A stretch of 64,000 bases of DNA from Puccinellia tenuiflora (lineage: Eukaryota; Streptophyta; Magnoliopsida; Poales; Poaceae), in the NCBI GenBank assembly GCA_012064385.1, contig QRDG01000023.1, forward strand, positions 770,513-834,512. Direction: 5' to 3'. Each line of letters starts with the position of its first letter. Position 1 is the first letter of the stretch. Below the pieces are notes generated by a model. That model made no database searches. It saw only the letters and a list, made by a program, of their open reading frames with translations, and was not told the origin of the DNA. Positions 20,286 through 31,539 of this stretch are shown piece by piece. A program made the translations under genes and the position numbers.

Positions 20286-22030
20286 CAAACAACTGTGGAG
20301 CTTCTATTTTTTCCATATATAGCAAGCCTTCTATTTTTGCATATATAGCGAGCCTTCTATTTTTTCAACACCCATGTGGATCTTCCATATGTATCTGCAT
20401 GGGTACATGACAATGAAAATGATTTTTGATGATTTTTTATAACAACTTATCATAAACTTATAGCTCAAAATTTAATTATTTTCGATAAATTGGCTGAAAT
20501 TTATTTAAATGTCGGGCCGTCCTATAGTGGTAGCCCCCGTGTGACTTTTCTTGTTTCTCCGGGACCCGAACTCATTCAGATCAGGAGGAAGTAACCTCTC
20601 TAGACCATAAGCCGCAGGGATCAACTGCATTGTCGGCTTCACCTGCCTAGCCACACTCTGTCGCGCTCCCGGCGCCGCAATGGTTAGTGCCTCCGCTACT
20701 AAGCCTCTCGCAGCCACCGCTGTACCCCCAAAACATCCGAGAGACCGAAGCAGCGACTAAAGATGGCTCTACTCGGGCCGTCCATGGAGTGGGCTGAACC
20801 CGACGACGAGGAGGGAGGGAAGAGACGAGGAAAAATCTGCAAAGGCTAGGATTTCTGCCACTTGCCCCGGAGAGCGATACGGGGACAAATCGAAAAGACC
20901 GCAATCGGTCAAATTTTGGCGTCGTGAGCTATCGCTTTGGTTGCTTAATGCGTTTGGTGCTTCTCTTGGACCATTGTCCAGGGTTTGCACTCTTAACTAA
21001 CTCGGTAGCCTGCCCTAACAACAAAAGCAGCTAGTTAGGCATATTCAGTTGTATTGGAATATTCATATATACACAAATCTTCAGTTGCGCTTGGAGAGTA
21101 TTGGTGAAAGAACCTGCAGAGTACACTACCTGGAACAATAAATACATTAATTATATATAGTGATGCAATAATAATCATACACGTAGACTGAGAAATTAAT
21201 AAGCTAGCTTGCCATATGTCTCTGTCAGAAATCAAACTACGATGTACACAGATATATTATGCAAGTGTTCAGTTATTCTGATAAGAAAAATGTCTTGGAG
21301 TAGTATTTCTATATCAAGAAAAGTAGTGGTAGAGACCATTTTTGTGGTAGACAACTAGGCACGCATGGTGCTTCCCGTGTGTAAGTGATGAAGACTTTGC
21401 TAGGTTAATTCTGGAATCCGGATAGGAAACACGTGTACATAACAAAAGGCCAGACAGAAGAGAAACAAATGGACCGATGATCGACATATATAAACGGAGA
21501 AGAGATCGACGTTCTTGTATTGGGGTCAGTCACTGGATCGAACACAGGTAGCTAGGTAGCCTTTTTCTCACTCGAGAGCGCTTGATCGACTCGGTTTAGC
21601 CACTCCTATGATGAACGTGAGGTCGTGCATCCAAATCCAAGGTCTACGCGGGGTTGAATTAATCGATCCACGCTGAAATGGACTGCCGAGTGACAGAAAG
21701 ATACAAGATTTTCGATTTCTTTGGCTTAGAATTACACGGTTATCGGACGGGATCTTGCCCGATGCTGACGCGGTGAGTCGCAAAGTGTGAGTGTTGGAAA
21801 AGTAAACCGCAGGCATATATTGCGAGGACGGAATCTGCTCATCTATCGACATCCATCTGAAAACAAATCCGGGTCAGGTCGGAGCATAGCACAATTGACA
21901 ATATGTGCGTACCAACACAGTTTAATTGCTAACCTGCCGTTCACATACTCCATCGACAGTTAGTGCTGCTAAGAGATGCTAGATTGTTAGCTCATTATAA
22001 AAGGGAGGGTTGCATGCCGAGAGGAGAGAC
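20286..22030. other. Upstream region of the HAK gene
   Basis: No gene was recognised in this 1.7 kb. It begins with a short tandem repeat (about 20300-20370). A GC-rich patch follows at 20510-20990 with unsupported minus-strand frames (70-85 codons, no known motif) that may be a relic. AT-rich DNA with a TATATAAAC motif near 21486 comes next. The last few hundred bases have plant core-promoter character. Confidence 0.5.
20300..20370 (+). repeat. Short tandem repeat, about 28-bp unit, 2.5 copies
   Basis: The unit CCTTCTATTTTTTCCATATATAG-like is repeated with small changes (CTTCTATTTTT then CATATATAGC then AAGCC/GAGCC). It lies just beyond the copia target duplication. Confidence 0.7.
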
Positions 22031-22037
22031 TATATAG
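22031..22037 (+). promoter_or_regulatory. Candidate TATA box of the HAK gene
   Basis: TATATAG lies 137 bases upstream of the HAK ATG in otherwise mixed sequence. A start about 30 bases downstream would give a 5' untranslated leader of roughly 110 nt. An alternative ATATAT lies at 22072-22079. No transcript data are available. Confidence 0.45.
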
Positions 22038-22173
22038 AGAAGCACATAGGTAGCTAGCTATTCAGAATTTCATATATATTGGCATGCCATTCCAATAACC
22101 AGCTGCAGCCACCTGTTTGCTTCGTCGATCCATCTCGGCAATTAAGCTTAGCTATCTAGCCTAGTCAGGATCG

Positions 22174-25100
22174 ATGGCTGCTCAGCAGCAGCAGCAGCAG
22201 CAGCCGGAGCAGCAGAGTGGTGGCGACGAGATGTTGGAGGCGGAGTGCGCGCTGGACATGCCGGCGGCGGTGCAGCGGCAGGACTCGCTGTACCGGGACG
22301 CCTCCAGGGCTGGCGGCGGCAGCCACCACGGGCAGGAGCGGTGGGGCAAGACGCTGCGCCTGGCGTTCCAGTGCTGCGGCGTGCTCTACGGCGACATCGG
22401 CACCTCGCCGCTGTACGTCTACTCCAGCACCTTCACCGCCGGCGTCCGTCACACCGACGACCTCCTGGGCGTCCTCTCCCTCATCATCTACAGCTTCATC
22501 CTCTTCACCATGGTCAAGTACGTCTACATCGCGCTCCGCGCCAACGACGACGGAGACGGTAATTCGATCATCATCGTCGTTTCTGCTTCTTGTAGTTCAC
22601 GCGCGTGCATCGTCTGCGGTTGACCGATCATCTTTCTAGCTAGCTTAGCTACCTACTAATTAAACGAAGTTAATTTGATTGCATGACGTGTTACCTAGCT
22701 AATGCCACACCTGCATGCAACCCTTGACACAGTATTTTTGCCAAGCTTTAGCCAGCAACCCAACCAATGCTCAATTTGGACATTTTCCCACTGGATTGAG
22801 CCAATAATCCATCAGTATAGGGTATAGCTAGGTAGCTACTTTTGTCTGTAATTTGATCATCGGCTCGCACCTCGATCGCAATACATGACATGGCATGGAA
22901 TAATGACGGGTGCAGGCGGCACGTTCGCGCTCTACTCGCTCATCTCGCGGCACGCCAAGGTGAGCCTGGTGCCGAACGCTCAGGCGGAGGACGACGAGCT
23001 GCGCGTCCTGGAGCAGATGGAGCAGGACGACCCCAAGTCGTTCAGCCGGCGGCGCGGCCTTGCCACGCTGCAGCTGGCCTCGCCGGCGGTGCAGCGCGCG
23101 CAGCGGGTGAAGGAGCTCCTGGAGACGAGCAAGCCCGTGCGGGTGTCGCTGTTCCTGCTCACCATCCTCGCCACGGCGATGGTGATCAGCGACGCCTGCC
23201 TCACCCCGGCCATCTCCGTGCTGTCCGCCGTCGGAGGGCTCAAGGAGAAGGCGCCACACCTCACCACAGGTACGTACGTGTATAAAATTTCAGTCTGTCT
23301 ACCTCGTACTTACGTACATACTACTGTATCCAGCTTAGCTACGTACTGTGCAGCATATATGTGTGAACACATCACAACTAATTAACACGAGAAGATTAGT
23401 GTAGCGTGGCGTGATTTAGATGCAACTAACATAAATCAAGGCAGATTAATTGAGGCAAGAAAGCAACGTCGATCGATCGATCGATCTCTATCGTTTCTTT
23501 TTCCGATCTAGGTCACTTGTATTCCATGTATAGTTAAGTGAAGGGATGACTTTGTGAATGGCGGCGTCGCCATCCAGCAGTTATCGGTCGGTGTAGTGCG
23601 TGGTGTCGTCGTGGTGCTTCGCCAGTATCCACACGTACAACCATCCATAGAGATGTCTGTTTGCGTATGAACTCCTTAACTCCAAATGCGTGACACGTAC
23701 GGTGCACACAAAACTGTACTAGGATGGATGGATAGCGAACATCTACTGTTCAGACTCCATCTCTTGTGTTCAGACTCCAGATGGGTATACAGACCTGAAC
23801 ATAATGTTCATCGAGCTAGTGCTACCACACATGTGAGTTCTCCAAGTGGATCGTTAGGCGCCGATCGACATCGTCTTCTCCGGGCAATGATCGATCATGC
23901 ATGTTACCCTCCCATCCGAACATTTTAATCGTGCTTGTTGATCCAGAGATGCATGTGTATAGGTACCTGAAATCGGTGTGCCTGACTGTATCTCTCGCCG
24001 GCCAACGGTTGTTTTCACGATAGATAGGCTGTCGCTCTCGGCAACATCAAAAGCAACAGTGAACTGTATCTCTGTCAATTCTTAGCACTTAACAGCATCA
24101 GCAATGTAAAACCTCTGAAACACGCACTCTCAATTATTGCAACCTCAATTAACACTCCCCAGCAATTAATAGATGTCAGATTGGTCGTAGCTTGTAATTC
24201 AATCAGCATACCCCCTCAGCCGCAAAATGCGAGATATGTTTGAGTTTTTTCATGTATAACAAAGCACAACTCTGATTATGATTTTTATTTGTAATATATA
24301 TACGAAATTAGTATAAATATATTACCTAAAAGTTTTTGCAAAACAAATACAACGAAACTATTTACGCAAGAACAATCCATATTTTTGTTTCAATACATTA
24401 GTGGTTAAACTAGAGTGGAAAAATGGCCCCCGAGCTACACGGAGCTCGTTTTTGAAAAATTCAAAAATATCATTTGAAAGTTTCAAAAAAAAGTCAGGAA
24501 ACAATAATGGATATAGATAATGATGAAATCTATATGTGTCCAAAAAAACAATCCAAAAACCTTTGTATTTTATTAGGCTGAAAAAAATGGTAAATGGGTG
24601 GATCCGGGTGCGGTGAATCCAGGTGCGGTGAACACTGCACATTTTCAAAACATGAAAATTTTATTAGATTTGTCATTTTTGTGTAGCCTAAAATATAGCT
24701 AAATTCGAATTGAGATTTTGCAAGATGGTAGACTTCAGTGTTATCTACACCTAGAATTTTTATCTCAATTTTTTGAAACTTTCATATGAAATTTTTTATT
24801 TTAAAAAATAGCCACAAGTGGTTTCTGTTAAAGTCATGCCAACCAGCATCCAAAATAATGCGTGACTTACATATTGGGACGGCCGTAGTATATACAATCT
24901 ATCCGAAAAGTCACTTTGAATCCTGAGTTCTATTGATCCTTTATTTGTAAATTCAAAAATTATAGTTACAAGTTTTCAAAAGGTTGATTTTTTTATGTAG
25001 TCTATAATGCATTCTACAAGCATGCCAAAACAAGATTTGAAATTCTTTGTATCATGGGATACAAAAGATGACAAAATCTTGTACTACCTCCGGACGGAAA

Positions 25101-27804
25101 TAATTGGCGCGGAGATTAGCTAGGAGTAATACTAACATACTGAATGGGCTGCGTAAATTAATTCCAACCGGAGGGAGTATATTTTGGAGATTTGAAAGTG
25201 TGGACACTCAGATTCACACATTTGTCATTTTTGTTTAGCTTAGAATATAAAATATTCAAACTGATATTTTGCACGTTTGTGAGATACATCAGAAAACATG
25301 CATGATTTTCTTCATACTTTTCAAACCGCGTAAATATTATGTTTTAATTTGGTAAATAAAGGGATAAATGTGCTCGGGAGTCAGAAATCTCCGCTCAAAA
25401 TGTTTCATCGGCATGCATCTAACACTAGAAGTGTACATGGAGTGATAGAAAGCACACCTATTCAAGCCTCGTGCATATGCATATGCGGATGGATTTTTTT
25501 TATCGGTTTTGCTAGTTGACGGAGAATTTGATTCAATGTTCAGGTTTTTGCAAGAGTTCGTAAATTTATGAACACTCAGACAAATTGTATGAAGTTTCTA
25601 ATTCTATATGAATAATTATCACAACATGATTTTTTTTTCAAATCTCTATGAAGAACGATAACGGTAGGAAAATGTTTCATCAACATGCATGCGTCCACAC
25701 AAAAAGACTACACAACAAATGTGTCAAAGGCTTGTATGCAACAATTAATTCAGGCCTCATGCATGATGCAAGCATGCACATTGCACATGCAGATAAAAAA
25801 AAATCTTGCAAATAACTAAAAAAAAACACGAAGGGTAGCATTCAACTAACAAGAAACACTGCAGTGAAACTGATCGATAAATGTCTCATGCATGCAGACC
25901 AAATCGTGTGGATCACGGTGGCCATCCTGGTGGCGCTGTTCGCGGTGCAGCGCTTCGGCACGGACAAGGTGGGCTACTTCTTCGCGCCGGTGGTCATCCT
26001 GTGGCTGCTCCTCATCGGCGGCGTCGGCGTGTACAACCTGGTGAAGCACGACATCGGCGTCCTGCGGGCGTTCAACCCAAAGTACATCGCCGACTACTTC
26101 CGGCGCAACAAGAAGGACGCGTGGGTGTCCCTGGGCGGCATCCTCCTCTGCTTCACCGGCACGGAGGCGCTCTTCGCCGACCTCGGCTACTTCAGCATCC
26201 GCTCCATCCAGCTCAGCTTCGGCTTCGGCCTCGTCCCCTCCGTGCTCCTCGCCTACGCCGGCCAGGCCGCGTTCCTCCGCAAGTACCCGGAGGAGGTGGC
26301 CAACACGTTCTACAGGTCCACCCCGGCGGTCCTCTTCTGGCCCACCTTCGTGCTCGCCATCGCCGCCTCCATCATCGGCAGCCAGGCCATGATCTCCTGC
26401 GCCTTCGCCACCATCTCGCACTCCCAGGCGCTGGGCTGCTTCCCGCGCGTCAAGATCCTGCACACCTCCAAGCAGTACCAGGGCCAGCTCTACATCCCGG
26501 AGATCAACTTCCTGCTGGGGTTCGTGGCGTGCGTGGTCACCGTGGCGTTCAAGACCACGGTGGTGATCGGCGAGGCGCACGGCATCTGCGTCGTCCTCGT
26601 GATGCTCATCACCACGCTGCTCCTCACCGTGGTGATGCTCCTGGTGTGGAAGGTGAACGCGTGGTGGGTGGCGCTCTTCTTCTGCGTGTTCATGGCGTCC
26701 GAGTCCGTGTACCTCTCCTCGGTGCTCTACAAGTTCCTGCACGGCGGGTACATCCCCGTGGCCATGTCGGCGGTGCTCATGGCGGTCATGGTGGTGTGGC
26801 ACTACGTGCACGTGAAGCGGTACGGGTACGAGCTGGAGCGCACGGTGTCGGCGGACAAGGTGCGGGAGCTGCTGGACGGGCGGGACCTGCGCAAGGTGCC
26901 CGGCGTGGGGCTCTTCTACACGGACCTGGTGCAGGGGATCCCGCCCGTGTTCCCGCACCTGATCGAGAAGATCCCGTCCATCCACGCCGTGCTGCTCTTC
27001 GTCTCCGTCAAGCACCTCCCCGTCCCGCACGTCGACATGTCGGAGCGGTTCCTGTTCCGGCAGGTGGAGCCGAAAGAGCACAAGCTGTACCGGTGCGTGG
27101 CGAGGTACGGGTACCGTGACCCGCTGGAGGAGGCCAAGGACTTTGTGGCCAACCTGGTGGAGAGGCTCCAGTACTACATCCGCGACGTGAACCTGTACGG
27201 CGTGGACGTGGACGCCAAGGTGAGCTACCCGAGCTCGCGCTGCGAAAGCATGGCCAGGCAGCCGTCGACACGCGCCGCCACCGCCATGACGATGCAGATG
27301 TACTCGGCGTCCTACAAGGAGAGCCTCGCGCTCGGAAGGGCGAGGTCGTCGTCGGCCACCGGGCGGATGATGCAGCTGGGCATGATGAACATGAACCCGT
27401 CGGCGTCCTACACAGAGAGGCAGCAGCAGGACGGGCGGGGCCGGTCCATCTACGCGGAGGATATGATGATGACGCCGGCGGAGTCGTTCTCGGAGCTGGC
27501 GTACTATCCGTCGGGGCGGTACGCGGCGAGCAGCCAGCAGCTGTTCCAGGCGGCGAAGATGAGCCTGGAGGAGATGGCCAAGATCGAGGAGGAGCAGAGG
27601 TACATCGAGAGGGAGGTGGAGAAGGGGGTGGTGTACATCATGGGGGAGAACGAGGTGGTGGCGCGCCCCCACTCCTCGCTGCTCAACAAGGTCGTCGTCA
27701 ACTACGTCTACGCGTTCCTCAGGAAGAACTGCAGGCAGGGGGATAAGGTGCTCTCCATCCCGAGGAGCCATCTGCTCAAGGTCGGGATGTCCTACGAGAT
27801 CTAG
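22174..27804 (+). CDS. HAK: HAK/KUP/KT-family potassium transporter (881 aa, three exons)
   Basis: Exons are 22174-22558, 22916-23269 and 25898-27804. All junctions are GT-AG and both introns are phase 1, giving 2646 nt. The protein is a plasma- or endomembrane cation importer, presumably K+ (or Na+)/H+ coupled. The N-terminus has a CAG-encoded poly-Gln run (residues 4-10) and VQRQDSLY. The conserved GDIGTSPLY is at 73-81, GGTFALYSL at 129-137, VQRFGTDKVGY at 263-273, GTEALFADLGYF at 334-345, and SQAMIS at 408-413. About 10-12 membrane segments fall between residues 62 and 550. The cytosolic tail ends VGMSYEI, as in cluster I HAKs. Odd points: SDACLTP at 220-226 replaces the usual GDGVLTP; a Met/Ser-rich stretch (about 685-800) lengthens the tail; and there are only two introns. 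The specific HAK number is not assigned. A stop-free minus frame over exon 3 is a composition shadow. Confidence 0.95.
22559..22915 (+). other. HAK intron 1 (357 bp)
   Basis: It starts GTAATTCG after GGAGACG and ends GGGTGCAG before GCGGCACG. The splice restores the family motif GGTFALYSL. No repeat was recognised inside. Confidence 0.9.
23270..25897 (+). other. HAK intron 2 (2628 bp)
   Basis: It starts GTACGTACG after ACCACAG and ends CATGCAG before ACCAAATC, which joins LTT to DQIVW. It is AT-rich and contains a GATC run near 23470-23487, a Stowaway-like MITE (25084-25177) and AT-rich repeat-like DNA around 24400-24850. There is no credible ORF. Confidence 0.9.
25084..25177. mobile_element. 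Stowaway-like MITE in HAK intron 2
   Basis: It starts CTACCTCCGG and ends CCGGAGGGAG, so the ends are imperfect inverted repeats, and it is flanked by TA on both sides (25082-25083 and 25178-25179). The length of 94 bp fits short Stowaway elements of grasses. Confidence 0.75.
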
Positions 27805-28103
27805 CAGCGGCCTACCTCACAATCTCTCACTGACGCGACGCGCCTCTCCATGGCGGATGTCGATCATGATTCGGAGCTCGATCGGTCGCGCGTGTTTGCA
27901 GTTAGTGTAAATTAGCATGAATATGCATGATCGGCCGATGCATCTTTCATGGCGCCGCTTGCATATGTGGAACGATCGAATTGATGCATGATCGATCGGT
28001 CGATGCAAGTAGTATTGTAGTATATTACTACTAATAGGTCGTACTTGTAGCATCCGTATATTGTACAACTCCGTCATTCTAGTTGATGTAATTCTTCTTC
28101 CTT
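27805..28103 (+). other. HAK 3' flank / probable 3' UTR
   Basis: No ORF. It is rich in GATCGATC and GCATGCAT-type words. A polyadenylation signal is not clear. It ends exactly where the CACTA terminus begins at 28104. Confidence 0.5.
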
Positions 28104-28250
28104 CACTAGTGGAAAAAAGGCCTCTAGCTAGTCCCAGTTGGGAAGGGCCTCCAGTCCCGATTCACCCTCCACGTGGGCACGGCCGATCGCTCAGACGGGA
28201 GTACCTTTAGTCCCGGTTCGTGTTACCAGCCGGGACTACATGTCTGTGTT
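28104..28250. repeat. CACTA terminal inverted repeat and subterminal repeats of DTC1
   Basis: CACTAGTGG is followed by AAAAAAGGCCTCTAGC, and TAGTCCCGGTT appears facing CCGGGACTAC. This is the typical Triticeae CACTA end, about 300 bp beyond the HAK stop codon. Confidence 0.85.
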
Positions 28251-28529
28251 TTTTATTTTTTTTATTTAGTTATTTTTCAGGGTTCAGGGAGGGTGGGTTT
28301 AGGATTTTGCATTTTTAATTCAATTATTTTGTGTTTTCCATTCAATTATTTTTCATTTCAAACAAATTTCCGTATACATATTCTACGCTACTACATACTG
28401 TACACCTCGATGCATATATAGTATAATTTCTCTTTCAAGCATATATATACAATTCCTCGTAGGCGGTCCGTTGGTAGGAGACGACATATATACAATTTTG
28501 GAATACAATTGTTACGTTTGCGAGATCAT

Positions 28530-29354
28530 TAAATTACATGGAGGCATTAACGGAAATGGTATTCTCCGGTTGGTGATATGACGTCCTCAAGAAAAAATGC
28601 CGCCAATTCCTCTTGAATTTCTCGTAGGCAAAGAAAATGAATAAATGAGTTATTAATTACTTGATATTAGGAAATTAACGAAAGAGGCAGATATAGTGCG
28701 ATAATGATTGAAATTACCTTTGGAGTATTTGAATCACATTGTCGTATTTTTGAAGCTCTTTATCTAATGAGTCCATGACTTCAACTACTCCATCGTCAAC
28801 TCTAATGATTAGCAGATTCCAGTGGAAGTTGCACGTTTATATACACAGGCATGCATAACTCATTAATTACACTTAATTAACATCGAGTAAGTAAAATAGA
28901 ATGTGTAGAAGAAAGTAACACTCACTCCTGATTGTAAGAAAATAGTATTCTGTTTTGGTATTTTGTTTCACTAAAAACCTTAGCAAGTTACCCTCTGTCT
29001 CCTCGGGTTTCATTGCTATCGTAACACAATGAACGATATATGGGTCAACGAACCCAACGTCATAGATTCTGTCTTTTTTGCATTCGAGAATCTTCATTCT
29101 GCATAATAGCATTGAAAAGAATACAGTGAGGATAATTACAGGCAATGAACGAGCTGAGCTAGCTGGAGACTTATAAATTAAAGAAATAAATCACTTACAG
29201 ACAATAGCAACTGACGATAGATTTGTCGAGGGCGTCTTGATTGAATAACTGAAACAATTCTGAAAGTCAATACTTATCTCGTTGTCGAGGAAATAATGCT
29301 CTTTCTTATATTTCGCCATGAGCATGATTCGATCTTCCTTTATGACTTGCATGT
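28530..29354 (-). pseudogene. DTC1 ORF2, Ulp1-like C-terminal part (multi-exon)
   Basis: Minus-strand exons can be traced. 29354-29199 (YMQVIKEDRIMLMAKYKKEH..., donor GTAAGT) is followed by 29098 to about 28930 (MKILECKKDRIYDVGFVDPY, after an ATTATGCAG acceptor). Next is about 28828-28718, with FHWNLLIIRVDDG and EVMDSLDKE before a GTAAT donor, and a short last piece ends near 28534. The FHW and MDSL residues correspond to the His and Asp of an Ulp1 (C48) cysteine protease fold. The Cys-containing end common in relatives was not found, so the protease is probably incomplete. Such Ulp1-like domains are common in the second ORF of plant CACTA and Mutator elements; their role in transposition is unknown. 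Confidence 0.6.
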
Positions 29355-29359
29355 ACCAC
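29355..29359. repeat. Target site duplication of L4, left copy
   Basis: ACCAC lies directly before the TG start of the L4 LTR and is identical to 42905-42909. Confidence 0.88.
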
Positions 29360-30917
29360 TGATGCATATAAAATGCATACATGAACTTTGCATTATAATA
29401 CTTATATTCCATTCATATTTGCATCATATAAGGGGTATATTACTGTTATTTAATGATTTTTGGTAATTAATAATGATTTCCCCTTTTTATAGAATTAATC
29501 CTGCGCAGGCAGAAAACCCCTATTTTTTCCTTATTTATTTCAGGGCCTTAACGACGTCATAATGAGCTGCAAATTTACGGGGATTATTATTTTGGAAGGA
29601 GGAAGACCTAGGAGCGAAGGAAGCAAGAAAACGGAGGCCGGAGGGCAAAAGAGGGTGCCCCACACGGCCCCTGTACCTGGCCGTGTGGGCCCACCTCTTT
29701 TGGCCCTCGTGGCCCCGTTTGCGTCGATCCTTCTTCCCGAAGCTTCCTCGTGACCTAAAAACGACTATAAAAATAGTCCCCCGACGTTTTCCAGGAGGAT
29801 GCGGCGGAGAAACACAAAACCAGAAATTGAGAGACAGAACGCTGCCATCGGAGAAGATCGGAGGGGGGGGAAACGCCGCCGGAATCACCTCCGGAGGTCT
29901 TCTCCATCCCCCCTCCGGAGTCTCCATCAACACCACCGCCAAGACCAGCACCATCTCCATCACCATCTTCGTGATCCACTTCATCCCCCTCATAGTTTGA
30001 GATTGTTCGAACCCTAGCTATTGTCTAAGTACTATTCTACATGTTTGTGAATTGCTACTTGTCATTGTTTTCTGGGGAGATCATAGTTCCAGATTGTGTT
30101 GTATCACTTGTACCACTGAATCATATCATGTCTTGGCGTTGTGAGTAGTTCTCTCATGTTCCTGGGGGTATAGGATGAATTGGCAATGATTTTTATATAA
30201 CATGTGTTGGTATTTTGTCTAGTTTTTATCTTTCATGTAATTCTATGATGGTGTTGTGCGAACGTCGACTGCATATCACTTCACCTTTATGGGCTCATAG
30301 GAGAACACCGTAGTGTAATGGAATGAGGAAGACTTGGGAGCACACGTAAACCCAAGACCGAATCATGAAGTTACTTTATGGGGTATTAGTATCGGGGACC
30401 TTAAAGATTAATGCTATGGTGGGACTTTATGTCTTAATAACTCTTGTGCGGTCATTTACTTGGCCACATCATCCATCATAAGGGGTTTAGTTTATTTATT
30501 TAACTACACCTAATTATGGCTCCGTCCAAAGAAGATTAAAACTTGACAAAATGTTCACCTTGTTGTTCTAGAAATATTTATGCCATGAAGTCTAGGTAGC
30601 CCTTGGGAACTCTCTCCACCTATAAGAAACACACACTTGAGCTTGTCCTCTTGCTGCATAGAGGATTGGGCTTTCTCTCTTTGAGAGCTTTCACTTGTCA
30701 TATTGCATTCTCAGCATTTTACTTTATTGCAAACTCTACACCAAAAACCCAAAAACACTTGCATCATTTAATAATTTTGTTTGTCTAGTGCATAGATAAT
30801 AAGAGTAGTGACGCTCTTATTTGAGAGGATAAATACTTATACCTTCTACTCCTCGTGGGATCGATACTATACTTACACATCGAAGACTTCAACGATCCGC
30901 TATACTTGTGGGTATCA
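29360..30917 (+). repeat. 5' LTR of L4 (1558 bp)
   Basis: It starts TGATGCATATAAAATGC and ends GTGGGTATCA. A TATA-like TATAAAAAT lies at 29766-29774, and a perfect 11-bp inverted repeat (CCCACACGGCC / GGCCGTGTGGG, 29659-29689) lies upstream of it. The last 851 bp match 42054-42904 with about 16 mismatches counted by eye. Confidence 0.85.
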
Positions 30918-30927
30918 AGACGTTTTC

Positions 30928-30945
30928 TAGCGCCGTTGCCGGGGA
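30928..30945 (+). other. Primer binding site of L4 (tRNA-Asp type)
   Basis: TAGCGCCGTTGCCGGGGA lies ten bases after the LTR end, with the same TGG-to-TAG change as in L2. Confidence 0.8.
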
Positions 30946-31118
30946 TGTGTAGCGCTTAAGTTTTTATTATTGTTTGCACTAGATATTTATTTTCAGTTTT
31001 GCATATACTCTAGTTTATTTTCAGTTTTGCATTTAGTTTAGTTTTACTTTCAGTTTTGCATTTATCAAAAACCCAAAAAAAAATTAGAAAATGAAAAATA
31101 CCAAAAAAAACTCGTATT

Positions 31119-31396
31119 ATGGGCATAAGTATGGATATAAATGATGCTTTGTTTAGACACTTGAATGCTGCTAAGATTGCCAAGGAATATAGAGAATCAA
31201 AGGAAGGGAAAATACTAAAAGGTTTCATGATGGAATTAAATTATATTGCTGAGAAGTTGCTTTTACACCATGATGTAACTTGTATTTTTTGCTCTGAACA
31301 AGAAGATAAACATTTTGAATTTCAATGTAGGTTCCATGAAGAATGTGTTATTGCATCTTACCATACTGGTGATTATGCTTATTTAGGAATGAAACA
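31119..31396 (+). pseudogene. L4 first ORF, 5' fragment
   Basis: The frame starts MGISMDINDALFRHLN (a second Met at 31131 is equally possible) and runs through KGFMMELNYIAEKLL and two Cys pairs (CIFCSEQ, FQCRFHEEC). At about 31397 the sequence switches to L5. The protein family is not recognised. It occupies the gag position of an Athila-like element and may be a family-specific first ORF. The rest is deleted. Confidence 0.55.
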
Positions 31397-31539
31397 AGTA
31401 GAGCGAGTTGGATGAGGAGTAAAAAGAATCCTAAGAAGGTTTTCACAACTCATTTTTATGTTATAAATAATTTTCAACTAGACTCGACATCGACCAATAG
31501 AAAGGGTTTCCTATAGGCAGTCCTGCTCTGATATCAACT

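Noticed and set aside
20505..20990. Minus-strand frames of 70-85 codons upstream of HAK
   Set aside because: They overlap each other in different frames and show no motif. They may be a relic but cannot be supported as a gene.
21568..21852. 94-codon minus frame in the HAK promoter region
   Set aside because: No codon signal, no domain, and it lies in upstream DNA of the opposite gene.
23466..23490. GATC tetranucleotide run in HAK intron 2
   Set aside because: It is short and ordinary for plant introns; no regulatory meaning can be supported.
25846..27771. 641-codon minus-strand open frame opposite HAK exon 3
   Set aside because: It is an antisense shadow caused by GC-rich third positions. 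The predicted protein is His/Arg/Leu-rich without domains, and the plus strand encodes a clear HAK transporter.
29360..29412. Extension of the Ulp1-like frame starting MEYKYYNAKF
   Set aside because: These codons lie in the L4 LTR. The target duplication shows that the original frame came from FPEW at 42905-42920.
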